Positions 8,549 to 17,482 are shown, numbered from the stretch's first letter. The stretch: DNA of 64,000 bases from Hymenobacter lapidiphilus (GCF_003417065.2 NZ_QVLT01000014.1:44354-108353); one strand, 5' to 3'. Translations and numbers: made by a program. Notes: generated from the letters alone by a model not told the origin.

Positions 8549-10402
8549 CTACCGCACCTTGCTTCCCAGCCAGGCGGCCCGAAACTTTTTCTGGGCCTTG
8601 CTGATGGGGCGGCCGGCGGCCTCGTAGGTCACCACCTCCAGAGCGGGTTCTTCGGTGAGCGTTACGGGCACCGTTTGCAGGCCGGTGCGGGTGCGTACCT
8701 CCAGCTGCACCACGTCGCCGGGCCGGTGGGTACCCAGCAGCTCCTCGAACGCCTTGGCGCCCACCAGACGCTGGCCGTCGAAGCGCAGTACCACGTCTTC
8801 GCGGTCGAGGCCGGCCAGGTACAGCGGCGAGCCGATGGTGGTGGTGCCCAGCGTGGCGGTGCTGTCGGCGGCGTTAAAGCTCAGGCGGGAGGCCAGGCTG
8901 GCCTTGTTGGGCCGGGCCGGGCGTACCAGCAGGCCGGCCGGGGCCAGCAGGGCGGGGTAGTCGGGCCGCTGGTGGCCGTAGATGTGCTGGCGGAAAAACT
9001 GCCCGGCAAAGGCCGTGTCGCGGGCCACTTCGCCCAGCACGCGCTGCAGGTCGGGCGTGGTGTAGGGGCGGGTGGGCGTGTAGTTCTGCTGCTGACTACC
9101 AAACTGCTGCCACAGGGCGCGCATGTAGGTGTCGAGGTCGGTTTTGAACCGGGCGCGCAGCTCCAGGTCGAGGGCCAGGGCATTGGCCGCCCCAATGTAG
9201 TAGTAGCTCAGGTAGGTGTTCGCGCGGTTGTTGGGGTCGATGGCGGCCGCGGCATCCACGAACGGGGCCTGCTGGCTCATCTGCACCGGCGAGAAGCGAG
9301 CCGCGCCGGGCGACAGCATCATAGCGTTTACTATTCCCGTAAGCGCTTCCTGGCAGTATTCGGTATCGGTAGGGTAGATGCCGGCGCGGCGCAACACCAG
9401 CTCGCCGTAGTACTGCGTGAAGCCCTCGGCAAACCAAAGGTTGCTGCTTATGTTGGCCTGGGTGAAATTGAACGGCTCCAGGTCCTGGGGCCGCAGCCGC
9501 TCTACGTTCCAGGCGTGGAAAAACTCGTGCGCCACCGTGCCCAGGTTATCGATGGCGCCGGGGCCGCGCAGGGGGCGGCGGCTGGTGAGGGAGGTGGAGT
9601 TGCGGTGCTCCATGCCGTCGGAGCTGGTTTGGGGCAGGTAGTTGGCAATGAAGGTGTAGCGGCCGAAATCGAAGGTCGGCATCCCGCCAAACACCGCAGC
9701 CGACTCGCGCACGATTTTCTGGGTCTGGGCTGCGTAGGTGTCCAGCTCGGCGGGCGTACCGTCGTGCAGCACTTTCAGCTCTATAGTGCGGCCGCCTTCC
9801 TGCCAAGTGCGCACCTGCTGCTCACCTAATGAAGTCGGCGAGTCCATGAGGTATTGCAGGTTGGGGGCGGTGAAGGTGGTGCCGGCCGCATCAGGCTGCA
9901 GCTGGGTGGCCACCGTCCAGGCGGCGGGCAGACCCGCGAACTGCACCTGCGCCGGCCGCTGCTCCAGGCCCTGGGCGTAGGCCAGTGTGGCCGGAATGTT
10001 CAGGTGGGCATGGCGGGCATCAATGCCCGCGTAGGTGCCGTCGGTCCGGTCGCCGAACAGGGTGTAGGTGAACGTAACGGTGCCGTCGTGGCCGGCTACG
10101 TCCCAGCCCGAGGGGTCGGGTCGGGTGATGGTGAGGGCGCGGCCGCGCGAGTCGGTGGCGGCCACATCGTACACGTTTTTAGCGAATTCGTGGAGGGCGT
10201 AGCGGCCGGGCGACGAGCGGGCCATGCGCACCTGAAGCGGCCCGGCCGGCACCTCACGGAACGTAACCGTTACGCGGGCTTCGTGGTGGACGGCGTTGGG
10301 GAAGGCCAGGTTATATTGCACCGGCGCCTGCGCCCGGGCGGGGCGCGCAAGGGCCAGCGGCAGGCTCAGCAGCAGCAGGGCCGCAGTTTTCCGCATCAGC
10401 AT
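8549..10402 (-). CDS. M61 family glycyl aminopeptidase-like protease with PDZ domain
   Basis: 617 aa. A signal peptide (to about residue 24, ending ARPARA) indicates export. The N-terminal beta-rich domain (about 28-180) precedes the thermolysin-like catalytic domain. The zinc motif VAHEFFHAWN (HExxH) is near residue 291 and the third-ligand helix WFAEGFTQYY near 325. A PDZ domain at about 500-590 (GSPLYLAGLDREDVVLRFDG) matches the usual M61 domain order. Members are periplasmic zinc aminopeptidases with a preference for Gly or Ala. Both MLM codons are plausible starts. A terminator lies just downstream. Confidence 0.92.
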   Translation of the reverse strand: MLMRKTAALLLLSLPLALARPARAQAPVQYNLAFPNAVHHEARVTVTFREVPAGPLQVRMARSSPGRYALHEFAKNVYDVAATDSRGRALTITRPDPSGWDVAGHDGTVTFTYTLFGDRTDGTYAGIDARHAHLNIPATLAYAQGLEQRPAQVQFAGLPAAWTVATQLQPDAAGTTFTAPNLQYLMDSPTSLGEQQVRTWQEGGRTIELKVLHDGTPAELDTYAAQTQKIVRESAAVFGGMPTFDFGRYTFIANYLPQTSSDGMEHRNSTSLTSRRPLRGPGAIDNLGTVAHEFFHAWNVERLRPQDLEPFNFTQANISSNLWFAEGFTQYYGELVLRRAGIYPTDTEYCQEALTGIVNAMMLSPGAARFSPVQMSQQAPFVDAAAAIDPNNRANTYLSYYYIGAANALALDLELRARFKTDLDTYMRALWQQFGSQQQNYTPTRPYTTPDLQRVLGEVARDTAFAGQFFRQHIYGHQRPDYPALLAPAGLLVRPARPNKASLASRLSFNAADSTATLGTTTIGSPLYLAGLDREDVVLRFDGQRLVGAKAFEELLGTHRPGDVVQLEVRTRTGLQTVPVTLTEEPALEVVTYEAAGRPISKAQKKFRAAWLGSKVR

Positions 10403-10530
10403 AAGGGAGTAGCAGTAAGAATGGAACTGCTAACCTAAGCAATTTGCGCAGGTAGGAGGCTACAGAAGCGGAAAACACTCCCCGGCCAGCCGGTTGAATT
10501 TCGGGCTTCTCAATCGTGTAAGTCCTGCCC

Positions 10531-11202
10531 CTACTGCGGCTGGCTTAACTGCTCCCGCCACACGCTGGCCTCTACCATCCCGCCAAAAAACTGCCCGGCC
10601 GGGGTGGGCCGCAGCCCCAGCCGTGCCAGCTCCGCCTCTATCGGGGGGCGCTGCCGGGCGCTGATGCCGGTGGTCAGGCCGAAAAAGCCGTACATCAGTT
10701 GCAGCAGCAGCCGGTGCCACCAGCGGCGCGGCGGCCCGAAATCGGCCAGCAGCCACGCGCCGCCGGGTACCCGCGCCGCGCCCAGCCCCGCCACCAGCTG
10801 CCGCAGCCGCTCGGGCTCGAACAGGTCGAGCAGGAAAAATGTAACCAGCACGTCAAACTGCTCGGCCGACTCCAGTGCCGGCTCGGTTCCCAGCCGAAAC
10901 TCCACCTGGCCCGCCGCCTGGGGCCAGTGTTGCGTCAGCCAGACTTGGCTGCGCGCCAGCATCCGGGGCGAGGCCTCCAGGTACACGATGTGGGCGTGCG
11001 GGCAGCGGTGCAGCACCTCGCCCAGCACCCAGCCCGAGCCCCCGCCCACCACGAGTACCCGCGGCTGGCCGGCCAATGACAGCCCCGCCGCCAGCGCCGC
11101 CTGCTGGGCGCGTTGCAGGGCCCGCCCATACACGAGCCGGGCCAGCGGATCGTAGAAGGCCGTCACGTAATCGAAACCGGAATCGGGCAGGGAAGCGGCC
11201 AT
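10531..11202 (-). CDS. Class I SAM-dependent methyltransferase
   Basis: 223 aa. A Rossmann-type methyltransferase core is visible: motif I VLVVGGGSGWVLGEVL near residue 50, an acidic residue after strand 2 (IVYLEASPRML) and motif IV FDVLVTFFLLDLFEPERL. The C-terminal part contains a hydrophobic stretch (LLLQLMYGFFGLTTGIS). The overall look resembles ubiquinone/menaquinone-type or small-molecule methyltransferases. The substrate is unknown. It is divergent from the PAP2 phosphatase gene upstream (85-bp gap). Confidence 0.85.
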   Translation of the reverse strand: MAASLPDSGFDYVTAFYDPLARLVYGRALQRAQQAALAAGLSLAGQPRVLVVGGGSGWVLGEVLHRCPHAHIVYLEASPRMLARSQVWLTQHWPQAAGQVEFRLGTEPALESAEQFDVLVTFFLLDLFEPERLRQLVAGLGAARVPGGAWLLADFGPPRRWWHRLLLQLMYGFFGLTTGISARQRPPIEAELARLGLRPTPAGQFFGGMVEASVWREQLSQPQ

Positions 11203-11286
11203 GAGCAGGGGCGAGGCCGACGTAGAAAAGCAGCCGGCGGCGGGGCCAAGCTACGGCCCGGTGCCCGCTTTTCCGCGCCGCGCCGT

Positions 11287-12012
11287 ATGTTTAAGGCTAT
11301 GACCCAACACCTGCGCCGGCTGCTGGCCGGCTTTACGCTGTTTCTGACCGAGTTTGCCGTTACGCTGGCGCTGGGTACTGCCGGGGTGGTGGCCTTTCTG
11401 GCCCTGAGCCGGGAAGTGTTCGACCAGGACGCGGCTACCTTCGACGCGGCGGCATTCCAGTGGACGCAGGCGCTGCTGGGGGCGCAGCGGCAGCACTGGG
11501 TAGAGGCCGTTACGTTTCTGGCCTCGCGCAACTTTATAACAGTGGTTGGGCTGGGGCTGGTGGGCTGGCTGCTGGTGCGGCGGCGGCACTGGTATTCGCT
11601 GCTGGTGCCGGTTGTGGCGCTGGGCTCCATTACACTTAATATGATGCTCAAGCAGCTGTACAACCGGCCCCGACCATTGCTGCCACTTACTTCGGCTTCG
11701 GGCCTGAGCTTCCCGAGCGGCCACGCCATGATTTCGGCTTCCTTCTACGGTCTGCTCATCTACTTTGCCTGGACCCGGCTTCGGCGGCGGCCGGCCCTGC
11801 GCTACACGTTGGTAGCGGTGCTTTCCGTTCTGATAGTGCTTATTGGCCTGACGCGGGTATACCTGCGGGTGCACTACGCCACCGATGTGCTGGCCGGCAT
11901 TACGGCGGGCCTTGCCTGGCTGATAATTTCTATTCCGCTGTTGCAGCAGCTGGAAAAACGGGTGAGAAAACGATTTCGTAAAGACCCGCAATTGGCTGAA
12001 AAACAGCCTTAA
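11287..12012 (+). CDS. PAP2-superfamily phosphatase, paralogue 1
   Basis: 241 aa membrane protein with about six helices. The three PAP2 signature blocks are present: KQLYNRPRP (K-x6-RP), LSFPSGHAM (PSGH) and TRVYLRVHYATDV (SR-x5-H-x3-D type). Such enzymes dephosphorylate lipid substrates such as undecaprenyl diphosphate or phosphatidate/PGP in the periplasmic leaflet. Two close ATGs (11287, 11299) are possible starts. A second paralogue follows 418 bp downstream, beyond a tRNA gene. Confidence 0.88.
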   Translation: MFKAMTQHLRRLLAGFTLFLTEFAVTLALGTAGVVAFLALSREVFDQDAATFDAAAFQWTQALLGAQRQHWVEAVTFLASRNFITVVGLGLVGWLLVRRRHWYSLLVPVVALGSITLNMMLKQLYNRPRPLLPLTSASGLSFPSGHAMISASFYGLLIYFAWTRLRRRPALRYTLVAVLSVLIVLIGLTRVYLRVHYATDVLAGITAGLAWLIISIPLLQQLEKRVRKRFRKDPQLAEKQP

Positions 12013-12067
12013 TAGCACGGAAACGAAATTTTTACAGATGTTTTTTCGGCTTTTTTTAGGCCGATAC

Positions 12068-12099
12068 TTGCAGCACGCCTCAAAAACCCGCTATCTTTG
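12068..12099 (+). promoter_or_regulatory. Promoter of the tRNA-Leu gene
   Basis: TATCTTTG (12092-12099) matches the Bacteroidota -7 consensus TAnnTTTG exactly. A TTG -33 box is at 12068-12070, 21 bp upstream, and the tRNA begins 44 bp downstream of the -7 element. Confidence 0.7.
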
Positions 12100-12143
12100 C
12101 AGCATCAAAAGGCTCTCCCCGGAAGTCCGGCTGATAAAATGCT

Positions 12144-12225
12144 GCGCTTGTGGCGAAATTGGTAGACGCGCTGTCTTCAGGCGGCAGTTCCGCAAGGTGT
12201 GGGAGTTCGAGTCTCCCCGAGCGCA
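12144..12225 (+). tRNA. tRNA-Leu (anticodon CAG)
   Basis: An 82-nt cloverleaf. The acceptor stem GCGCTTG (12144-12150) pairs with CGAGCGC (12218-12224), including one G-T pair. The D-stem is GCG/CGC, with AAATTGGTAGA in the loop. The anticodon stem CTGTC/GGCAG (12171-12175, 12183-12187) carries the loop TTCAGGC, so the anticodon is CAG, reading CUG. A long class II variable arm follows, then the T-arm GGGAG-TTCGAGT-CTCCC. The discriminator base is A and the CCA end is not encoded. The long variable arm and anticodon agree on Leu. Confidence 0.95.
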
Positions 12226-12235
12226 CAGAGTACAA

Positions 12236-12270
12236 AGAGCCGGTTCAGCAATGGACCGGCTCTTTTTTTT
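12236..12270 (+). terminator. Rho-independent terminator of tRNA-Leu
   Basis: AGAGCCGGT (12236-12244) pairs perfectly with ACCGGCTCT (12255-12263). It is followed by a run of Ts to 12270, 11 bp after the tRNA end. Confidence 0.92.
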
Positions 12271-12274
12271 GACC

Positions 12275-12433
12275 GCGGATTTCACGGATTTCGTAGACGA
12301 TTCCGTATCCTGCGTCGTCCGAAGACCTATTTGCCTACTGTGCGTTATCATCGGCAGATGATTTTTGGGCAACGGCAGGCACAGAGCCGTCTACAAAATC
12401 CGTGAAATCCGCTAAAACCCGCGCCAATCCGTG
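12275..12433. repeat. GCGGATTTCACGG-family inverted repeat
   Basis: The 25-bp arms at 12275-12299 and 12388-12412 pair with one mismatch. Each contains GCGGATTTCACGGATTT (or its complement) followed by GTAGACG. The right side continues as CGCGCCAATCCGTG to 12433. A similar single arm is at 20441-20482. The GTG start codon of the second PAP2 gene lies inside the last unit. Confidence 0.75.
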
Positions 12434-13117
12434 ATCAGAAGAGCAAGGGCCCGGTTGGTGGCTAGCCTGAGTTTATTGACGGCAGAGGTGGTGCTGATGG
12501 GCGGCGTGTTCGTGGCCTCAGCGTTGCTGTTCTTCTATCTCACGCGGGTGGTGTTCGCGGCCAGTTCAGTGCAGTTCGATACCTGGGCCTTTGTGCGGCT
12601 GGATGCGGTACGGGCGGCGTGGCCGCTGCTGACGCCGGTGGTGCAGGCGCTTACGTTCTTCGCTTCGCTGCCGTGGCTGGTGGCAGCGGGTGTTGGGCTG
12701 CCGCTGCTGCTGCGCCGCTGGGGCCACCGCCACGAAGCCGCCGAGGTTTTTGGAGCCGTAGCAGGGGCGGCGCTGCTCAACCAGCTGCTGAAAACCTATT
12801 TTCACCGCCTGCGTCCCGATTCGGCCCTTATCGTCCAGGGTGGTTTGAGCTTCCCCAGCGGCCACGCCATGATCGGGCTGGCCCTTTATGGCTGTCTGGC
12901 CTGGATTCTGTGGCGCCACCGCCGCCACCCGGTCTGGGGGCTGCTACTGCTGCTCTTCGCCCTGCTCATCGGTATCACCCGCATTTACCTGCACGTGCAC
13001 TACGCCACCGACGTGGTAGCCGGTTTCGCTGGTGCCCTGCTCTGGCTGATTTTGCTGCGGGGGATATTTCGATTTAAAAGCAGAGGGGAGAAGCGAGAGG
13101 GTAGTAGGGAGAAGTAA
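12431..13117 (+). CDS. PAP2-superfamily phosphatase, paralogue 2
   Basis: 228 aa, about six helices. The PAP2 blocks are KTYFHRLRP, LSFPSGHAM and TRIYLHVHYATDV, closely matching the upstream paralogue, so the pair probably arose by duplication. GTG at 12431 gives an N-terminus that aligns with paralogue 1, but it sits inside a dispersed repeat; TTG or GTG codons at 12455-12460 are alternatives. The last residues (RGEKREGSREK) are encoded by an A/G-rich stretch that is part of the downstream inverted repeat, so the C-terminal tail is probably recent. It is likely a membrane lipid phosphatase with unknown substrate. Confidence 0.85.
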   Translation: MIRRARARLVASLSLLTAEVVLMGGVFVASALLFFYLTRVVFAASSVQFDTWAFVRLDAVRAAWPLLTPVVQALTFFASLPWLVAAGVGLPLLLRRWGHRHEAAEVFGAVAGAALLNQLLKTYFHRLRPDSALIVQGGLSFPSGHAMIGLALYGCLAWILWRHRRHPVWGLLLLLFALLIGITRIYLHVHYATDVVAGFAGALLWLILLRGIFRFKSRGEKREGSREK

Positions 13118-13271
13118 GAGGGTAGAAAGGGAACGTCATTCTGAGCGAAGCCGAAGAATCTCTAACGCTGTCGTCAGCAACGAAGCGGTAGAGATTCTTC
13201 GGCTTCGCTCAGAATGACGTTCCCTTTCTCAGCTTGCCTCTCAGTATTCACTGTTAACCTTTCTACCCTCT
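13117..13271. repeat. Nested inverted repeat filling a convergent gap (GTCATTCTGAGCG family)
   Basis: The outer arms AGAGGGTAGAAAGG (13117-13130) and CCTTTCTACCCTCT (13258-13271) pair perfectly and touch the stop codons of both convergent genes. Inner arms at 13124-13164 and 13189-13229 carry GTCATTCTGAGCGAAGC and its complement. It belongs to the same family as 8333-8450. Confidence 0.85.
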
Positions 13272-15600
13272 ACGCCATTTTCACCTTCACGCGCAGGGCC
13301 AGCAGGCCTTTGGTGCCTTGCAGCTCTTCCAGCTCCAACTCCTCGATTTCATTTTCGAGCAGGCCCCGATCCTGCAGGTAATCGAGGTACTCGAAGTACT
13401 CGTCGGCCTCGCGCTGCTGGCTGTACACCAGGGCCAGGTAGCCGGGCTGCGTGAGCCGCTCGCCGGTGCCCAGTACGGTGGCCTTGTCGATGCGTTTCTT
13501 AATGATTTCGTAGCGGATATTGTAGGCGCCGTCCACGTCGAACTGGCGCTCATCCTGTCGGAAGCGGATGCTCAGGGGCTGTCCGTGGATGAGGATGAGC
13601 TGGGTGGTTTCGAGCGGTAGCGGCAGCTGGTCGCGCATAGCGGCGGTGCGGCGCGTTATCTCCACCATCGTCAGTAACTGCCAAAGGCGCAGGTTTTTAA
13701 GGAATACCAGATCGAAGGGTTTGTCTTCAACCAGCGCGGCTCCCACGTAAATGTTATGCTCCACGCCATCGGTTTTGAAGCGCTGGAAGTAGTGCGGGAA
13801 CATGGCCTGGGCCTTGGCGTCCTCCTCGTCGAGGTAGGCGGCAATGGCATCGTTGAGCAGCGTGGTGGTTTGCTCGAAAGCCTTGCGTCGCTTGTAGAGA
13901 ATGCCTAGTTCGGGGTCAATCTGGGCCCAGTACTGGGCAATAATGGGCCGCAACTCGGGCGTATTCTGGCCCAGGTACTCAAACAGCGGCTCCATTTCGG
14001 TGCGGATCGAGTCGAAAATGCTTACTTCGTCGCCGCTGGCCATGCCCTGGCGCAGGCGGCGCAGGTTTTTGCCCACGTAAAACTTAAGCTCATCCAGAAT
14101 AGGCAGCTGCTGAAAGTCGGAGGCCTTCTTGAGCACCTTGCCCGCCAGCGTGAGGTGTTCTATCAGGTCGCCTTGGATGGCCTCGTTGCGGGCCGCGCTG
14201 CTGCCCCGAATGTCGCAGGCACCATGCAGCGGGTACACATCATGAAACACGATGTCCTCCATTTCAGCTTGGCGGTTGCCATCTTCCAGCTTCTGCAGCA
14301 GGTTCTGGGCCGCATCGGTAAAGCGCCATTCCATGGTAGGATGGATGGCCGTAAACTTCTCCTTCACAATGGCCTGCACGCGGGTCTGCAGGTCTTCGGC
14401 GTTGCGTTTCACGGCCACCGCGAACAGGGGCAGGAACTGATTTACGTACTCCAGGCTGAACTCATTCAGCTCGCCCACCTTGGGCGAGGCCAGCTCCAGC
14501 AAACCCACCGTATCGTCGCCGTAGGGCAACAGCGCCAGAATGGCCGAGCGGATGCCCAGACTCAGAATCTGCTCGCGCAAATCTTCCGGAATATCGGCCT
14601 GCTCTACATTTTCGAGTACCAGCGGGCGGCGGTCGGCCCAGAGGCGGCCATAAATCTGGCGGAAGCCCGAGCCGGCATCGGGGTTATGGAGCTGCTTGGT
14701 AAGGAAGCTGTGGTTGATTTTGCGGCCAAAATCCACAAAGGCCCGCTTTTTTTCGTCGTAGGCCGCAATGCCCAACTGCAGAAAAGGCTTGCCAAACAGC
14801 ACCCGCAGCTTTTCCTGAATTTGTTCGAGCCGATCGGACGCCTGCAGCACGTCGCGCTCCAGCAAATCGTACTTGAGCTCCGACAGCACCTCCTGCTCCG
14901 TTACGTCGACGAGGTGCAGAATATGGAAGCCCTCAATGACAAAGCTTTCGGGCGGCAGCTGCTCGCGCCACAGGTCGAGGCGGTGGGGGTTGCGGCTCAG
15001 AAAGTCCAGCTGCTCGTCGCTCAGTTCGGGCTTTTCGCCTACCACATGCACATTAAGGAACGTGGAGTTGAAATCGACGCTGTAGTGGCGGTACAGGCCT
15101 ACGCGGTAGTCGGGCACCGTGAACACGATGCTGCTCTGCAACGGCAGCTCCACGTCGTACACCTTCTCCAGAATCAGCTGGTAAGCCTTGCGGGTAAGCA
15201 GTTGCTCTTGCTGCTCGGGCGTGATATTGAGTGGCTGCTTGATGGTGCGCTGCGTGTTGAGCAACACTTCGGCGAAGCGGGGCGTGTGATAGAAGCTGCG
15301 GCCCTGAAAGGGTAGCACGGCCCCGCCCAGGTCGGTGTCGAAGGAGGCCGGCGGAAACACGGCCATCATCAGCGTCTCCACCAGGTCGCGGTGGCATTCG
15401 AGCTGTTCGAGGTCGGTAATGGGCCCGCGCACCCAGTCGGCGGCGGCGGCAACCTGGACCCCCACGGCCCGCGAAAACAGGGCAATGCCTTCGTTGGCCG
15501 ACTCTTCGCCGGCTTTCCAGTAGGCAATCAGCGGCTCCAGACTCAGCGTGGTCTGAAACGGAAATGCGGTAATGGCGGCGGTAGCGGATTCGGGGAGCAT
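13270..15600 (-). CDS. Large GAF-domain protein
   Basis: 776 aa, soluble, with no signal peptide or TM segment. A GAF-like small-molecule-sensing domain is seen at about 270-400 (LLPYGDDTVGLLELASPKVGELNEFSLEYVNQFLPLFAVAVKR is its end, given here only as a landmark region near residues 355-395). It is flanked by long helical regions without a recognisable kinase, cyclase or HTH output domain. Proteins of this size and layout recur in Cytophagales with no assigned function. It could be a cytosolic sensor or scaffold. It is transcribed alone, convergent with PAP2 paralogue 2. Confidence 0.7.
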   Translation of the reverse strand: MLPESATAAITAFPFQTTLSLEPLIAYWKAGEESANEGIALFSRAVGVQVAAAADWVRGPITDLEQLECHRDLVETLMMAVFPPASFDTDLGGAVLPFQGRSFYHTPRFAEVLLNTQRTIKQPLNITPEQQEQLLTRKAYQLILEKVYDVELPLQSSIVFTVPDYRVGLYRHYSVDFNSTFLNVHVVGEKPELSDEQLDFLSRNPHRLDLWREQLPPESFVIEGFHILHLVDVTEQEVLSELKYDLLERDVLQASDRLEQIQEKLRVLFGKPFLQLGIAAYDEKKRAFVDFGRKINHSFLTKQLHNPDAGSGFRQIYGRLWADRRPLVLENVEQADIPEDLREQILSLGIRSAILALLPYGDDTVGLLELASPKVGELNEFSLEYVNQFLPLFAVAVKRNAEDLQTRVQAIVKEKFTAIHPTMEWRFTDAAQNLLQKLEDGNRQAEMEDIVFHDVYPLHGACDIRGSSAARNEAIQGDLIEHLTLAGKVLKKASDFQQLPILDELKFYVGKNLRRLRQGMASGDEVSIFDSIRTEMEPLFEYLGQNTPELRPIIAQYWAQIDPELGILYKRRKAFEQTTTLLNDAIAAYLDEEDAKAQAMFPHYFQRFKTDGVEHNIYVGAALVEDKPFDLVFLKNLRLWQLLTMVEITRRTAAMRDQLPLPLETTQLILIHGQPLSIRFRQDERQFDVDGAYNIRYEIIKKRIDKATVLGTGERLTQPGYLALVYSQQREADEYFEYLDYLQDRGLLENEIEELELEELQGTKGLLALRVKVKMA

Positions 15601-15759
15601 AACGAAAAGGATTCGGGGGCATCCGGCCGTAAGGGCCGGGCTGCCGGTTGGCTATACGATACCGCCGCCCCGCCGGACGTTGCGTTAGCGGCGGGCGAGC
15701 TGAACGTCTACGCCGGAGCCCAGTGCCGGGGTACGCGTTCGGCTAATGTAAACCGCCTC

Positions 15760-16317
15760 TCAGGGCTTGCGCGAGATGGTTAAAGGCACCAGCCCATTGT
15801 TACGGGTTAGGTCGGTCTGGTCGAAGGGCGTTAGGTTGCCGTTGAGATACACCAGCTTGCGGTTGTTTTCAAAGCAGGTGCAGCAGCCCTCGGCCCGAAA
15901 ATCGGTGTTCAGCTGCACGCTGTCGATGGTGAGGCGGAACGTGGGCGCGGCGCGGCGGGCCGGAGCCAGGTACAGCTGGTACGAGTAGCCGTCGAGCTTG
16001 CGGTTGCCGGCCTGGGCGAAGGGCGTGGTGTTGTTGATGATAACGGGCTGCGAAAACCGGGCTATTGAGCGCACCAGCTGCACGGTATCGGCGCGGGGCT
16101 TCTGGGCCGTATCGCGGGGCACCCGCACCAGGTACACCGTATCCACCTGCCGGGCCCGGAAGCCGGTGGGGTTGGCGCTCGTGGTATCGGCGCTGAACTC
16201 CAGGCCCACGGCGTCGGCGAAGGTATCGTCGCACTCGCAGGCCGTCGAGCCGCAGCAGGCCGCCAGGGCCGTAGCCATAATCAAAAGCGAAAACCAGGTA
16301 AGAAAGGAGCGCAGCAT
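15760..16317 (-). CDS. Cys-rich lipoprotein of unknown function
   Basis: 185 aa. The N-terminus is a lipoprotein signal (SLLIMATALAAC), with the lipidated Cys near residue 20. CCGSTACECDD follows at once and a second Cys cluster EGCCTCFENN lies near residue 143. These cysteines could form disulfides or bind metal. The middle is beta-rich. A -7-like TATCTTTA lies 6 bp before the ATG. The DUF5700 peptidase gene upstream is on the same strand, 47 bp away, so they may be co-transcribed. I do not recognise the family. Confidence 0.65.
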   Translation of the reverse strand: MLRSFLTWFSLLIMATALAACCGSTACECDDTFADAVGLEFSADTTSANPTGFRARQVDTVYLVRVPRDTAQKPRADTVQLVRSIARFSQPVIINNTTPFAQAGNRKLDGYSYQLYLAPARRAAPTFRLTIDSVQLNTDFRAEGCCTCFENNRKLVYLNGNLTPFDQTDLTRNNGLVPLTISRKP

Positions 16318-16323
16318 AGGCCA

Positions 16324-16331
16324 TAAAGATA
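16324..16331 (-). promoter_or_regulatory. -7-like element before the Cys-rich lipoprotein
   Basis: The minus strand reads TATCTTTA, one base from TAnnTTTG, 6 bp before the ATG. It may give a nearly leaderless transcript independent of the upstream gene. Confidence 0.35.
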
Positions 16332-16364
16332 CGCGGCGGGCCGCAAGGGTTGCGCGCCGGATTT

Positions 16365-17441
16365 CTACGGAGCCAACGCCCGCACCCGCGCCTGTCGTGC
16401 CGGGGCCACATATTTTTTCTGCAAAGATTTCAGGTAAGCCACCGAGGCGCCCGAAAATGTTGGGGGCCTCGTTTTATCGCGGCGGGCGGCCCGTTGGTAG
16501 AGCAGGAAAAAGGCCATCGGGTCGTCGGAGGCAGCCAGCAGCTGGGGCCGCAGGCCGTTGCGCTCAATAGTGCGGGCCATAAAAAAGCCCGGCAGATGGC
16601 CGTTGGAGCCGTTGGACAGACGGCGGTAGTAGCGCAGCTCGGGCCGCGGCGCGGTGGGCCAGGCGGCGGTGGCCTGCAGCACGGCCGGTGCCCCGGCCAG
16701 CAGCCAGCTGCGGGTTTCGGCCGAGTCGGCGGGCGAGCGCATGAAGACGCTTTTGTCAATCAGGTCGGCCAGGCCCTCGTTCAGGCTCATGTTCAGGGCG
16801 TACAGCAGGGTCTGGTCTAGCGAGTCGGCAAAGCTGAAATCGAGGCCGGGGCGCAACTGGTGGTGGATTTCGTGGCCTTCGAGGATGCCGGCTTTGGGCT
16901 TGTTCCAATCAATGGCCGACTTGAGGCTGAACACGAGGCCCTCCTGCTCCGAAATGGCGTCGTTGCCGATGGCCACGTAGGCCAGCTGCAGGTTGGCCAC
17001 GGGGTGGCGGGCGGGCGCGGGCAGGTACTCGTAGGCCAGCTGGTACATCAGGTCGAGGTAGCCGGGCTGTTGGGCCGTTTGCTGCAGGTAGGCCCGGAAC
17101 TCCGGCTCGCGCTGCCGGTACTGCTCATTCAGCACGTAGTACCAGCTCTCGGCCTTGAGGCGCGCCTGGCGCAGCGAGTCGAGGCTAGGGCGGTAGATAA
17201 CTTCGATGGCGCGGCGGTAGCTTTTCAGGTCTTTCTCGCTGAACACGCTGGCGATGTAGCGGCGGTTGGCGGGCACGGCCACAAAGGCATTCCACGTGTT
17301 GTCGGTCAGCGGCTGGTCGCGGCGCAACGCGTCGGTCATCTCCCAATATCGCTCGGCCGCGTCCACGTTCACGGTTTGGGCCGCCGCCGGCCAGGGCAGC
17401 AGGCTTAGCAGGGATAGTAGCAGTAGATAGAGTGGTTTCAT
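16365..17441 (-). CDS. DUF5700-type putative zinc-dependent peptidase
   Basis: 358 aa with a signal peptide (MKPLYLLLLSLLSLLPWPAAA). A zinc-peptidase motif EGHEIHHQL (HExxH) is near residue 190, and LNEGLADLIDK near residue 230 would supply the downstream Glu ligand. This spacing and the surrounding sequence match the DUF5700 family, annotated as putative zinc-dependent peptidases and found mainly in Bacteroidota. The protein is probably periplasmic or secreted. The substrate is unknown. The upstream region holds a large inverted repeat (17483-17654). Confidence 0.75.
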   Translation of the reverse strand: MKPLYLLLLSLLSLLPWPAAAQTVNVDAAERYWEMTDALRRDQPLTDNTWNAFVAVPANRRYIASVFSEKDLKSYRRAIEVIYRPSLDSLRQARLKAESWYYVLNEQYRQREPEFRAYLQQTAQQPGYLDLMYQLAYEYLPAPARHPVANLQLAYVAIGNDAISEQEGLVFSLKSAIDWNKPKAGILEGHEIHHQLRPGLDFSFADSLDQTLLYALNMSLNEGLADLIDKSVFMRSPADSAETRSWLLAGAPAVLQATAAWPTAPRPELRYYRRLSNGSNGHLPGFFMARTIERNGLRPQLLAASDDPMAFFLLYQRAARRDKTRPPTFSGASVAYLKSLQKKYVAPARQARVRALAP

Positions 17442-17482
17442 AGAATGGTAAGGAGGTAGAAATGCGGGTGTAAAATAGTGAT

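Noticed and set aside
8675..9829. Plus-strand open frame of 384 codons opposite the M61 peptidase
   Set aside because: Low-complexity Gly/Ala/Val translation and full overlap with a strong peptidase gene.
12144..12225. tRNA-Leu considered as an attachment site of an integrated island
   Set aside because: No integrase and no duplicated tRNA 3' end were seen in the window; the genes on either side look like ordinary chromosomal paralogues.
14155..15315. Plus-strand open frame of 386 codons opposite the GAF protein
   Set aside because: Leu/Gln/Ala-rich shadow; the minus-strand protein has GAF features and better codon patterns.
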